A DNA stretch of 8,474 nucleotides from Bacillota bacterium (GCA_023435855.1 JAEZLG010000243.1:1-8474); one strand, 5' to 3'; counted from the first letter of the stretch, positions 1-6,145 are shown. The notes: a model not told the origin generated them from the letters alone. Numbers and translations: made by a program.

Positions 1-242
1 GCCGACAGGACCTATGGCCGTCGCTTTGTGCGCTGTATCTAGAGGAAGATAAAAGAAAGAGTGGTTATGGAAGAATTTTACTGGAGCACGGCCTCAAGGA
101 GGCCAAAAAGCACGGGATTAGCAACGTATATCTTTCCAACGACCATACTTCCTATTACGAAAGATACGGCTGGCGGTTTATCGGCGTGGGGTATGGTCCC
201 TTCGGCGAATCGCGCATTTATGAGAACAACTCAGCGGAATAA
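1..242 (+). CDS. GNAT family N-acetyltransferase, C-terminal part (5' end outside window)
   Basis: Frame 3 is open from the window edge (first full codon at 3) to TAA at 240-242, giving 79 residues. The translation has the hallmarks of the C-terminal half of a GNAT fold. A strand reads LWPSLCALYLEED. The acetyl-CoA pyrophosphate-binding loop is RKSGYGR (RxxGxG pattern, bases 54-74), followed by the helix ILLEHGLKEAKKHG. A strand reads NVYLSNDH, and the closing block YYERYGWRFIG is the usual GNAT ending where the chain passes close to CoA. Enzymes of this family move an acetyl group from acetyl-CoA to an amine; the substrate cannot be read from this part. The start and promoter are upstream of the window. 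The gene converges on the GntR regulator and is probably unrelated to it. An overlapping ATG-started frame at 61-291 has no such motifs and is a shadow. Confidence 0.87.
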   Translation, partial: RQDLWPSLCALYLEEDKRKSGYGRILLEHGLKEAKKHGISNVYLSNDHTSYYERYGWRFIGVGYGPFGESRIYENNSAE

Positions 243-308
243 GGCGCCCATCAACACATCAAGGGCCGTTCCTGTCTATTTTACAACGTAACCACACACG
301 AATTGAGC

Positions 309-357
309 AAAACAGTCAGCGCGTCGTAAGGCCAGCCTTTTGATGCGCTTTCGTTTT
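309..357. terminator. Bidirectional rho-independent terminator between convergent genes
   Basis: Bases 318-325 (AGCGCGTC) pair with 342-349 (GATGCGCT) through eight pairs including one G-U. Inside this, AAGG pairs with CCTT around a CCAG loop. An AAAAC run (309-313) precedes the stem and GTTTT (353-357) follows it, so the structure has a T-tract in both reading directions. It lies 66 bases after the acetyltransferase stop and 25 bases after the GntR gene stop, where a shared terminator is expected. The rest of the 140-base gap shows no gene. The tails are short and the inner stem is interrupted, so termination efficiency is uncertain. Confidence 0.68.
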
Positions 358-382
358 GTATACGCTGAAACTAATAAAACAA

Positions 383-1090
383 TCAGTCTTCGTATATCTC
401 TCGCGATCCTTCAATGGCTTCTCCTACCGAGCTTTCTACACAGCGGATCGCTCCTTGTGCGTCGCGCGCTTGTATAAATGCGTTTAGCCGTTTAGCGTTG
501 TCGCTAAGCGAGGCATTGCCGTGCTTTCGAGAGAACCTTGCCCATAGGTTCAAAATCGGAGCGCGGAAGGACCGGTAGATGAGAGGCGCAAATGTGTTGC
601 CGCTCACAAACGCAAGCTCATGGTAATAGCCGTAGGCTGCCTCCGCTGTCTTCTCGGGGGTATTTGCTTCCTCAAACGCTTGTAAACGCTCCGAAAGCGT
701 ATGTAAATCCCCGTTCGATGCGTTTGTCGCGGCAAGCTCCGCGGCAAGCCGGTCGAGGATGAGCTTGATTTGCAATATAGAGCGCACTTCGTCACGTCTA
801 AGCCTGCCGCCGTTATATCGCATTAGGGCAAGCAGCGTATCCGCCGTACCGTTTCTTCGAAAGTCCGATACGGTTGCGCCGATGCGGGGGCGAATTTCCA
901 CAAAACCTTTCTGCTCCAGTTCGCTAAGACCTGCATTTACGACCGCACGACTTACCTGCATGGCTTTTGCAAGCTCGCGCTCGGGCGGCAGCTTCTCGCC
1001 GATGGCAAGCTTACCCGAAAGTATCATTCCCTCCAGCTCTTGTACGAATAACTCCTTAAGCGACGGTGCACTCAACTTGGGAAATTGCAT
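383..1090 (-). CDS. GntR-family transcriptional regulator, FadR subfamily (FCD domain)
   Basis: A 235-residue DNA-binding regulator. Residues about 8-75 form the GntR winged helix: LKELFVQELEGMILSGKL, then the signature GEKLPPERELAKAMQVSR, then a helix and wing (LSELEQKGFVEIRPRIGATV). Residues about 95-225 are an all-helical FCD-type effector domain, with the typical YYHELAFVSGN helix. The start at 1090 is chosen over the longer frame from 1108 because GGAGGT (1097-1102 on this strand) lies six bases before this ATG and would otherwise be inside the coding sequence. Most FCD proteins use three histidines and an acidic residue to hold a metal; only the first histidine is obvious here, so the effector may bind without metal, as in FadR itself. 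The gene is divergent from the membrane-protein/hyp operon, and TGGT-N3-ACCA repeats lie just past both promoters. It probably represses itself and that operon. The ligand is unknown. Confidence 0.93.
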   Translation of the reverse strand: MQFPKLSAPSLKELFVQELEGMILSGKLAIGEKLPPERELAKAMQVSRAVVNAGLSELEQKGFVEIRPRIGATVSDFRRNGTADTLLALMRYNGGRLRRDEVRSILQIKLILDRLAAELAATNASNGDLHTLSERLQAFEEANTPEKTAEAAYGYYHELAFVSGNTFAPLIYRSFRAPILNLWARFSRKHGNASLSDNAKRLNAFIQARDAQGAIRCVESSVGEAIEGSREIYED

Positions 1091-1096
1091 TACAAT

Positions 1097-1102
1097 ACCT
1101 CC
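1097..1102 (-). promoter_or_regulatory. Ribosome binding site that sets the GntR regulator start
   Basis: On the minus strand this reads GGAGGT, six bases before the ATG at 1090-1088. It lies between two in-frame ATGs (1108 and 1090), so it can serve only the second. The six extra residues of the longer frame are therefore probably not translated. Confidence 0.85.
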
Positions 1103-1108
1103 AAACAT

Positions 1109-1119
1109 TGGTTCAACCA
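1109..1119. promoter_or_regulatory. Operator-like inverted repeat TGGT-N3-ACCA, regulator side
   Basis: The sequence is TGGTTCAACCA, a perfect 4-base inverted repeat with a 3-base centre. It resembles the general FadR-subfamily operator form (TGGT/ACCA half-sites). Read on the minus strand with flanks it is CTGGTTGAACCAA; the second copy at 1252-1262 with flanks is CTGGTACAACCAA, differing only at two central bases. It lies just after the predicted regulator transcription start (about 1125 on the minus strand), where a bound protein would block its own gene. The assignment to this regulator is inferred. Confidence 0.7.
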
Positions 1120-1131
1120 GATACCAAAACT

Positions 1132-1160
1132 ATTTTACCATCGTTTTTTCCCAAATACAA
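1132..1160 (-). promoter_or_regulatory. Predicted promoter of the GntR regulator gene (extended -10)
   Basis: Read on the minus strand: -35-like TTGTAT (1160-1155), a 17-base spacer, then TGG-TAAAAT (-10 at 1137-1132), which is an extended -10 element (TGn plus five of six consensus bases). The -35 is weak, which an extended -10 can offset. The start is expected near 1125, leaving a leader of about 35 bases with the operator-like repeat inside it. Confidence 0.6.
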
Positions 1161-1211
1161 GCCTTCTAAATACGAGAAACACGCAAAATGACAGGGAAGT
1201 TGCACATTATA

Positions 1212-1240
1212 TTGACTAAGAAATAACAAAGTGTTACACT
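1212..1240 (+). promoter_or_regulatory. Predicted promoter of the membrane protein-hypB-oxidoreductase-hypA operon
   Basis: TTGACT (-35, 1212-1217, five of six consensus), a 17-base spacer, and TGT-TACACT (extended -10, 1232-1240). The start should fall near 1247, about 49 bases before the first gene. An inverted repeat TGGT-N3-ACCA begins 12 bases after the -10, matching the arrangement on the other strand. No other strong promoter was seen before 6006, and the gaps inside the operon are only 3-30 bases. Confidence 0.72.
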
Positions 1241-1251
1241 ACAGGTAAGTC

Positions 1252-1262
1252 TGGTACAACCA
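1252..1262. promoter_or_regulatory. Operator-like inverted repeat TGGT-N3-ACCA, operon side
   Basis: TGGTACAACCA, a perfect inverted repeat of 4-base arms. It is the partner of the copy at 1109-1119 and sits at about +6 to +16 of the predicted operon transcript. A regulator bound here would obstruct RNA polymerase at the start, so repression relieved by a ligand is the simplest model. The repeated design across the divergent gap makes chance less likely, but binding is not shown. Confidence 0.7.
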
Positions 1263-1282
1263 ATTCACATCTATGCGCATAT

Positions 1283-1289
1283 GGGAGGG
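1283..1289 (+). promoter_or_regulatory. Ribosome binding site that sets the membrane protein start
   Basis: GGGAGGG, followed by six bases (TTCAAC) and then ATG at 1296. An earlier in-frame ATG at 1281 overlaps this element and has no Shine-Dalgarno sequence of its own, so 1296 is the better start. Confidence 0.85.
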
Positions 1290-1295
1290 TTCAAC

Positions 1296-2207
1296 ATGTT
1301 TCTGTTCGAGGCGATTCCCTGGTACACCTGGTTGATGTTTATAGCAGTAACTCTCGGGCTTATATTGCTCAACGAGTTTTCGCGAATCAACAAGTGGACA
1401 GCGCTTTTGTGCTTTGCCGTGCTTCCGCTCGTGTTGACCATATTCGTATGGCCGAATACTGCAGGTGCGGACTCAAGCACGGGTACATGGTTCCACTGGG
1501 TGAAGGTATATTCGGCACTTGCGGGCTGTTTGGGATTTTTGCTCATACGCTTGTGCAAAAAGGTGGAGCAGAGTAAATTCTGCTTTATATTCCCACCTCT
1601 CATTCTCGCCATTAACATTTTGGAAGCTTGCGTGCGCGACTTCCAGTGCTTTAGTCTAAACGGCATCGTAGACGGTGTAATGATGGTAGGCGGGCCGTGG
1701 AACATCATGAACGGCATTGCAGGCATATTGAACATACTCACCATCACGGGCTTTATGGGCATCTATGTTGCAAATGATAAGCGGCGCGATATGATGTGGC
1801 CCGATATGCTCTGGTTTTGGGTAATCGCCTACGACATATGGAACTTCGCCTATGTTTATAACTGCGTGAGTGACCATTCCTTCTATGCGGGTGCGGCACT
1901 TTTAATTGCGCCTACTTTGACCGCGTTCTTTATCAAAAAAGGCGCGTGGCTGCAGCACAGAGCGCATACACTCGCGTTTTGGATGATGTTTACTATGGCT
2001 TACCCCACGTTTGTGGATGACACCATATTCTCGGTAAAATCGAGCCATGATCCTGTCGCACTGTTTGTCGTAAGCGCGCTTGCGCTCGCTGCCAATATAG
2101 CTGTTGTCGTATACGCGCTATACCGCATGAAAAAGTATAAGCTCAACCCTCTCAAGCAAGAAATCTACACCAACTTAAAGGTGTATAATGAGGTTGCGGC
2201 GAAATAA
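1296..2207 (+). CDS. Multi-pass membrane protein of unknown function (DUF5692-like)
   Basis: 303 residues, strongly hydrophobic, with about eight or nine membrane spans (roughly residues 9-26, 33-51, 66-87, 95-113, 135-157, 168-188, 193-213, 222-243 and 257-279) and a charged tail (YRMKKYKLNPLKQEI). Notable conserved-looking pieces are WPNTAGADSSTGTWFHWVKVYSA between spans 2 and 3, GGPWNIMNGIAGI, and the acidic pair in YPTFVDD. It has no signal peptide or ATP-binding motif, and no transporter signature that I recognise. From memory it resembles the uncharacterised DUF5692 family; a profile search is needed to confirm that. It is the first gene after the regulated promoter and ends 30 bases before hypB, so it is co-transcribed with nickel-maturation genes. 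A role in moving metal or another small molecule across the membrane is possible but not shown. The ATG at 1296 is preferred for its Shine-Dalgarno sequence. Confidence 0.85.
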   Translation: MFLFEAIPWYTWLMFIAVTLGLILLNEFSRINKWTALLCFAVLPLVLTIFVWPNTAGADSSTGTWFHWVKVYSALAGCLGFLLIRLCKKVEQSKFCFIFPPLILAINILEACVRDFQCFSLNGIVDGVMMVGGPWNIMNGIAGILNILTITGFMGIYVANDKRRDMMWPDMLWFWVIAYDIWNFAYVYNCVSDHSFYAGAALLIAPTLTAFFIKKGAWLQHRAHTLAFWMMFTMAYPTFVDDTIFSVKSSHDPVALFVVSALALAANIAVVVYALYRMKKYKLNPLKQEIYTNLKVYNEVAAK

Positions 2208-2237
2208 ACCGCTAACTCATCCCAAAGGAGAAACAGC

Positions 2238-2918
2238 ATGGATAACTTCAAGATTCTTACCATCAAACAAAGCGTTTTTGAAAACAACGACCGCGACGCG
2301 GAGCTTCTTCGCGGTGAACTAAGAGATAAGGGCGTTTTCCTTCTCAACCTTATGTCATCACCGGGTGCAGGGAAGACCACTACCCTGACAAAAACCATCA
2401 AAACCCTAAAAAGCGAACTTAGCATCGGCGTGATGGAAGCGGATATCGATTCCGACGTAGACGCCCGCACCATTGAAGCTACCGGAGCGCGTGTAATTCA
2501 GCTCCATACGGGCGGCATGTGCCATCTCGATGCGGATATGACGCGGCAGGGACTAAACGGTCTCACAACCGACGAACTCGATCTTATCTTTTTAGAGAAC
2601 GTAGGCAATCTAGTATGCCCCGCGGAGTTCGACACAGGTGCTACCAAGAACGCCATGATCCTAAGCGTGCCCGAGGGCGATGATAAACCCTTAAAGTATC
2701 CGCTTATGTTCACCATCTCAGACGTGCTTCTCATCAATAAAATCGACGCAGCTGCGCTATTCGACTTCGACTTTGAAGCATGTGCCGCTCGCGCGAAAAA
2801 ACTTAACCCGAATATTAAAATTTTCCCCGTTTCCGCCAAAACAGGCGAGGGTATGGAGGCGTGGTATGCGTGGCTTCGTGAAGAAGTCAATACCTACCGC
2901 AGCACGCTAAAAAAATAA
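2238..2918 (+). CDS. hypB: Hydrogenase nickel incorporation GTPase HypB
   Basis: 226 residues, the usual length of a short HypB. HypB is a cytoplasmic SIMIBI-class GTPase that, with HypA, loads nickel into [NiFe]-hydrogenase. The P-loop is SSPGAGKTTT (residues 40-49, Lys46). The switch region EADIDSDVDA follows, then HTGGMCHLDADM (His90-Met101), ENVGNLVCPAEFDTG (Cys127) and the guanine-specificity motif NKID (167-170). Cys95, His96 and Cys127 match the metal site at the dimer interface of the family. The N-terminal CxxCGC nickel motif of E. coli HypB and the His-rich stretch of some homologues are both absent, so nickel storage is unlikely. AAAGGAG lies seven bases before the ATG. The gene sits 30 bases after the membrane protein gene and 10 before the oxidoreductase. 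No hydrogenase genes or hypCDEF are in the window, so the nickel client is unknown. Confidence 0.96.
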   Translation: MDNFKILTIKQSVFENNDRDAELLRGELRDKGVFLLNLMSSPGAGKTTTLTKTIKTLKSELSIGVMEADIDSDVDARTIEATGARVIQLHTGGMCHLDADMTRQGLNGLTTDELDLIFLENVGNLVCPAEFDTGATKNAMILSVPEGDDKPLKYPLMFTISDVLLINKIDAAALFDFDFEACAARAKKLNPNIKIFPVSAKTGEGMEAWYAWLREEVNTYRSTLKK

Positions 2919-2928
2919 CGGAGGCAGC

Positions 2929-5661
2929 ATGGAAAGTATCACCAAAATGTGGTTCCCGGAAGGGTACGAATGTAAGTACAACGAAAAGGTCATGCAGTTT
3001 GCCAACATGCTCGGCAGGAAAAAGCCCGGTAAAGGCTATCAATGGGACGATCCCGAGTATGTTATTCTGGAACCCGGCGTAGATGATGAAATGGCCGAAA
3101 TGGGTATTGCTATGGGTTATTTCACCAAGCGCACGGCAAGTGAAATGGCCGTTATCACAGGCAAGAGTGAGGCATACTGCTATGAGCAGATGATGAAGCT
3201 TGCCAAATATGGAACCACTATTTTAAACAACATCGATGGTGTAGATACTTTCTGGCATGCTGAAAGCTGGATACCCGGTATCATGGAAATAATCGTAAAT
3301 AGCCTTGAAAACGTTGAGAAATATCCTGTCGTTGCGTACGCAATGGAAGCCTACGGGCGTGTGCGCGGACCGTTTAGCGCGGGTATGTTCCCGCCGGGCA
3401 TAGGCCTTATGCGTGTGATTCCCATAGAATCTTCCATTGACGGGTCAAGCCGCCGTGCCGACTATGAGGAAATCTCCAAATATCTAAACGAGAACACGGT
3501 ATTTTCCTGCTCGCCGTGCTCATGCCGCACCGACCGCGAGGTCATGGGTGAGGGTTGCGGCCATTTGAAGGAGGATATGTGCATTCAAATGGGGCATGCT
3601 GCGGAGTACTATATCCGCACGGGACGTGCTCGCTCCATCACGCGCGAGGTAGCTTTTGACATCATCAAACGTGCCGAAGAGAACGGCCTCATGCACCAGA
3701 TCCCGAATATTGACGGTTCGGGTAAAACCCATGCCATCTGCAATTGCTGCGGGTGTTCGTGTCTTTCGCTTCGCTCGGGAGCAATGTATAAGAACACCGA
3801 CATGATTCGTTCAAATTATGTCTCGCGCGTAGATAAAGAAAAGTGCGTAGCCTGCGGCCAGTGCGTGGAAAACTGCCCTATGAACGCCTTAAAGCTTGGG
3901 CAAAAACTCTGCTCGCAAACCACGGTTGTGGATACTATCACAACCACATACACCCCGCGCGACAACGAATGGGTGGAGAAAGACTGGAATGCCGATTTCC
4001 GCCTCAACCGAGAGGAGGTTGTCAGCACCGGTACCGCTCCTTGTAAAACCAATTGCCCCGCGCATATAGCGGTGCAAGGCTACATTAAGCTTGCAGCGCA
4101 GGGCAAGTACCGCGAGGCGCTCGAGCTTATTAAAATGGAAAATCCGTTTCCCGCCGTATGCGGCCACGTATGCAACCGTCGCTGTGAGGACGCCTGCACG
4201 CGAGGCGATGTGGATGATCCTGTTGCCATCGACGAGATTAAAAAGTTTATTGCGAAGCAGGATCTCAATAAACAAACGCGTTTTATACCGCAAAAACGCA
4301 ACGATTACAGCGATAAAAAAATAGCCATCGTCGGCGCAGGGCCTGCAGGGCTTTCTTGCGCATATTATCTTGCCATCGATGGGTACGATATCACGGTATT
4401 TGAAAAAGAAGAGCGCTTAGGGGGCATGCTCACGCTCGGCATCCCTTCGTTCGTGATGGAAAAAAGCGTTGTGGAAGCGGAGATCGATATCTTAAAAGAG
4501 CTCGGCGTAAAATTCAAGACCGGCGTGGAAGTGGGGAAGGATATTACGCTTGATGAGCTTCGTGAGCAGGGCTTTAAGGCTTTCTACGTTGCCATCGGCG
4601 CACAGGGCGGACGAAGCCTCTGCATTGAAGGTGAAGACGCGCAGGGTGTTTTATCCGGCGTAGAGTTTTTAAAGAAAGTAAATCTCCAAGAAGGCAAACA
4701 TGTTTCGGGCAAAGTCATTGTAATCGGCGGCGGCAATGTGGCCGTGGACGTGGCGCGCTCCGCTATTCGAAGCGGCGGAGAAACCGTATCTATGTACTGC
4801 CTCGAAAAGCGCGAGGAGATGCCGGCACTTGATGAGGAAAAGGCCATAGCTGAGGCAGAAGGTATACATATCGTAAACAGCTTAGGACCCAAACGTATCT
4901 TGACGAACGACGGTAAGGTAACAGGAGTTGAGTTTAAGCGCTGCACGCAAGTGTTTGATAAAAATGGCCGTTTTGCGCCGCAGTATGATGAAAACGACAC
5001 CATTACCGTGGAGGCCGATTGGGTACTCGTGTCCGTGGGGCAGAGTATCGTTTGGGGAGAACTCCTAAACGGCGCAAAGGCGGAGCTTAATCGCAACAAT
5101 ACCATTTTAGTGGATGACTGGACGTATCAGACTGCCCAAGACGATGTTTTTGCAGGGGGCGACGCGGTTACAGGCCCTAAATTCGCCATTGATGCCATCG
5201 CAGCCGGCAAGCAGGCAGCTATATCCATCCACCGTTTCGTACACCCCGGGCAGGACTTGCGCTTCGGGCGCAGCCGCCGCGCGTTTATTGAACTGGATAA
5301 ATCCGCTGCCATCTTAGAAGGCTACGACAACACGCCGCGCCAACGCGTAGGTGAGGTAGATGGATCGGAAGCCAAAAAGACATTCCGCGACATACGCGGC
5401 ACATTTACCGAAGAGCAGATGAAGAAAGAAAGCGACCGCTGCCTTAGCTGCGGCGCAACTGTAACCGATGAGTATATGTGTATAGGCTGCGGCATGTGTG
5501 TCACAAAGTGCAAATTTGACGCTATTCACCTAGAGCGCGTGTACAACGGCACCGGCGTGAAGTTTCTCGATATTAAAAAGTCTATCATGCCCTATGTGTT
5601 GAAGCGCAAAGGCAAAATCGCCCTAAAAAAGGTGAAGAACATATTCGTAAAGGCGAATTGA
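2929..5661 (+). CDS. Fe-S/FAD NAD(P)H oxidoreductase: cysteine-rich ferredoxin module fused to a GltD/NfnB-like flavoprotein
   Basis: 910 residues, cytoplasmic, in several parts. Residues 1-190 include a helix-turn-helix-like stretch (about 67-100, TASEMAVITGKSEAYCYEQM). A cysteine-rich block follows: CSPCSC (194-199), GCGHLKEDMC (210-218) and CNCCGCSC (271-278). Next is a standard 4Fe-4S motif, CVACGQCVENC (306-316). From about 370 the chain is GltD/NfnB-like: the N-terminal double-cluster domain CKTNC (372-376) with CGHVCNRRCEDAC (411-423), the FAD site GAGPAGL (469-475), the NAD(P)H site GGGNVAVDVA (600-609) and the FAD-closing motif AGGDAV (Asp745). The C-terminus adds CLSC (838-841) and CIGCGMCVTKC (851-861). 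It should pass electrons between NAD(P)H and a partner through FAD and several clusters; the partner is unknown. It is not glutamate synthase itself, since no large subunit is nearby. GGAGG precedes the ATG. It lies between hypB and hypA, which suggests a nickel-linked role. Confidence 0.9.
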   Translation: MESITKMWFPEGYECKYNEKVMQFANMLGRKKPGKGYQWDDPEYVILEPGVDDEMAEMGIAMGYFTKRTASEMAVITGKSEAYCYEQMMKLAKYGTTILNNIDGVDTFWHAESWIPGIMEIIVNSLENVEKYPVVAYAMEAYGRVRGPFSAGMFPPGIGLMRVIPIESSIDGSSRRADYEEISKYLNENTVFSCSPCSCRTDREVMGEGCGHLKEDMCIQMGHAAEYYIRTGRARSITREVAFDIIKRAEENGLMHQIPNIDGSGKTHAICNCCGCSCLSLRSGAMYKNTDMIRSNYVSRVDKEKCVACGQCVENCPMNALKLGQKLCSQTTVVDTITTTYTPRDNEWVEKDWNADFRLNREEVVSTGTAPCKTNCPAHIAVQGYIKLAAQGKYREALELIKMENPFPAVCGHVCNRRCEDACTRGDVDDPVAIDEIKKFIAKQDLNKQTRFIPQKRNDYSDKKIAIVGAGPAGLSCAYYLAIDGYDITVFEKEERLGGMLTLGIPSFVMEKSVVEAEIDILKELGVKFKTGVEVGKDITLDELREQGFKAFYVAIGAQGGRSLCIEGEDAQGVLSGVEFLKKVNLQEGKHVSGKVIVIGGGNVAVDVARSAIRSGGETVSMYCLEKREEMPALDEEKAIAEAEGIHIVNSLGPKRILTNDGKVTGVEFKRCTQVFDKNGRFAPQYDENDTITVEADWVLVSVGQSIVWGELLNGAKAELNRNNTILVDDWTYQTAQDDVFAGGDAVTGPKFAIDAIAAGKQAAISIHRFVHPGQDLRFGRSRRAFIELDKSAAILEGYDNTPRQRVGEVDGSEAKKTFRDIRGTFTEEQMKKESDRCLSCGATVTDEYMCIGCGMCVTKCKFDAIHLERVYNGTGVKFLDIKKSIMPYVLKRKGKIALKKVKNIFVKAN

Positions 5662-5664
5662 GAA

Positions 5665-6006
5665 ATGCATGAGCTTGGCGTGATGATCGAAATTGTTAAG
5701 TCGGTCGAAAAAATTTATTACGAGCAGCGCTTAAATAAGATCGATGCGCTTGTGCTGCAGATAGGCGAACTGTCTCCTGTGATACCTAAGTTTATCGAGG
5801 CATGCTATCCTGCAGCTGCAGACGGTACGGTGCTTGAAAACACACGACTTGTGATTGAGACGCTGCCGGGTAACGGGCGATGCAGGCATTGCCATAAGGT
5901 ATTTAATGTAGTAGAGCATAAAAGAAAATGCCCGCATTGCGGTTCGCCGCGCTTTGAGTTGTTGAGCGGCAGGGAGTTTGTAATTAAAGAAATCGTAGCG
6001 TGTTAA
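5665..6006 (+). CDS. hypA: Hydrogenase/urease nickel incorporation protein HypA
   Basis: 113 residues, the normal HypA length. HypA is a small zinc-containing nickel chaperone that works with HypB. The essential nickel-binding N-terminus Met-His-Glu is present, which fixes the start at 5665, since the amino group and His2 are ligands. The zinc site is CRHC (73-76) with CPHC (89-92). The helix and strand between (LVLQIGELSPVIPKFIEACY) follow the family pattern, with the GELS segment intact. The start is three bases after the oxidoreductase stop, with only a weak AAGG upstream, so translation is probably coupled to the gene before it. It is the last gene of the operon, with a hairpin terminator 18 bases on. 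Placing a flavoprotein between hypB and hypA is unusual. HypA can also serve urease in some bacteria, but no urease gene is seen. Confidence 0.96.
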   Translation: MHELGVMIEIVKSVEKIYYEQRLNKIDALVLQIGELSPVIPKFIEACYPAAADGTVLENTRLVIETLPGNGRCRHCHKVFNVVEHKRKCPHCGSPRFELLSGREFVIKEIVAC

Positions 6007-6024
6007 AACTCGATAGTATGAATA

Positions 6025-6059
6025 AGAGCCGTATGCTTTGGCATGCGGTTCTGCTTTTG
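6025..6059 (+). terminator. Rho-independent terminator after hypA
   Basis: Bases 6025-6036 pair with 6041-6052 in a 12-pair stem (two G-U pairs) closed by a TTTG loop, followed by GCTTTT. It starts 18 bases after the hypA stop. The T-run is short, so strength is uncertain. It separates the hyp operon from the kinase promoter. Confidence 0.65.
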
Positions 6060-6086
6060 CTGTGACAGCAGCTAGAAGGACAATGT

Positions 6087-6116
6087 TTGATATACAAAAG
6101 CTGCGTGTGATATTAT
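6087..6116 (+). promoter_or_regulatory. Predicted promoter of the histidine kinase-response regulator unit
   Basis: TTGATA (-35, 6087-6092, five of six), an 18-base spacer, and TGA-TATTAT (extended -10 at 6108-6116, five of six in the hexamer). The start should be near 6123, giving a leader of about 59 bases before the kinase ATG at 6182. Confidence 0.68.
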
Positions 6117-6126
6117 ATTACCAAAT

Positions 6127-6145
6127 TTCGTCAACATTTAACGAA
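6127..6145. repeat. Inverted repeat TTCGT-N9-ACGAA in the kinase leader
   Basis: TTCGT (6127-6131) and ACGAA (6141-6145) are perfect 5-base arms about 4-22 bases past the predicted transcription start. With A/T-rich flanks it could be an operator, perhaps for the response regulator encoded downstream. Five-base arms occur by chance fairly often, so this is tentative. Confidence 0.35.

Noticed and set aside
61..291. Open frame of 76 residues on the plus strand
   Set aside because: It overlaps the GNAT tail in another frame, has no recognisable motif and runs into the intergenic gap; the GNAT frame explains this DNA.
759..1169. Open frame of 136 residues on the plus strand opposite the GntR regulator
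   Set aside because: The opposite strand encodes a clear GntR winged helix, and this frame crosses the regulator's promoter and shows no motif.
1271..1762. Antisense open frame of 163 residues within the membrane protein gene
   Set aside because: It lies opposite a gene with clear membrane spans and a good ribosome binding site. Its translation is low-complexity and shows no domain.
4584..5105. Antisense open frame of 173 residues, rich in Ser and Pro
   Set aside because: It lies opposite the NAD(P)H-binding region of the oxidoreductase, whose motifs are unmistakable; the composition is typical of a shadow frame.
2929..5661. Glutamate synthase small subunit (gltD) as the name for the oxidoreductase
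   Set aside because: The core is GltD-like, but the protein is roughly twice the usual length with an extra Fe-S module, and no large subunit gene is adjacent.
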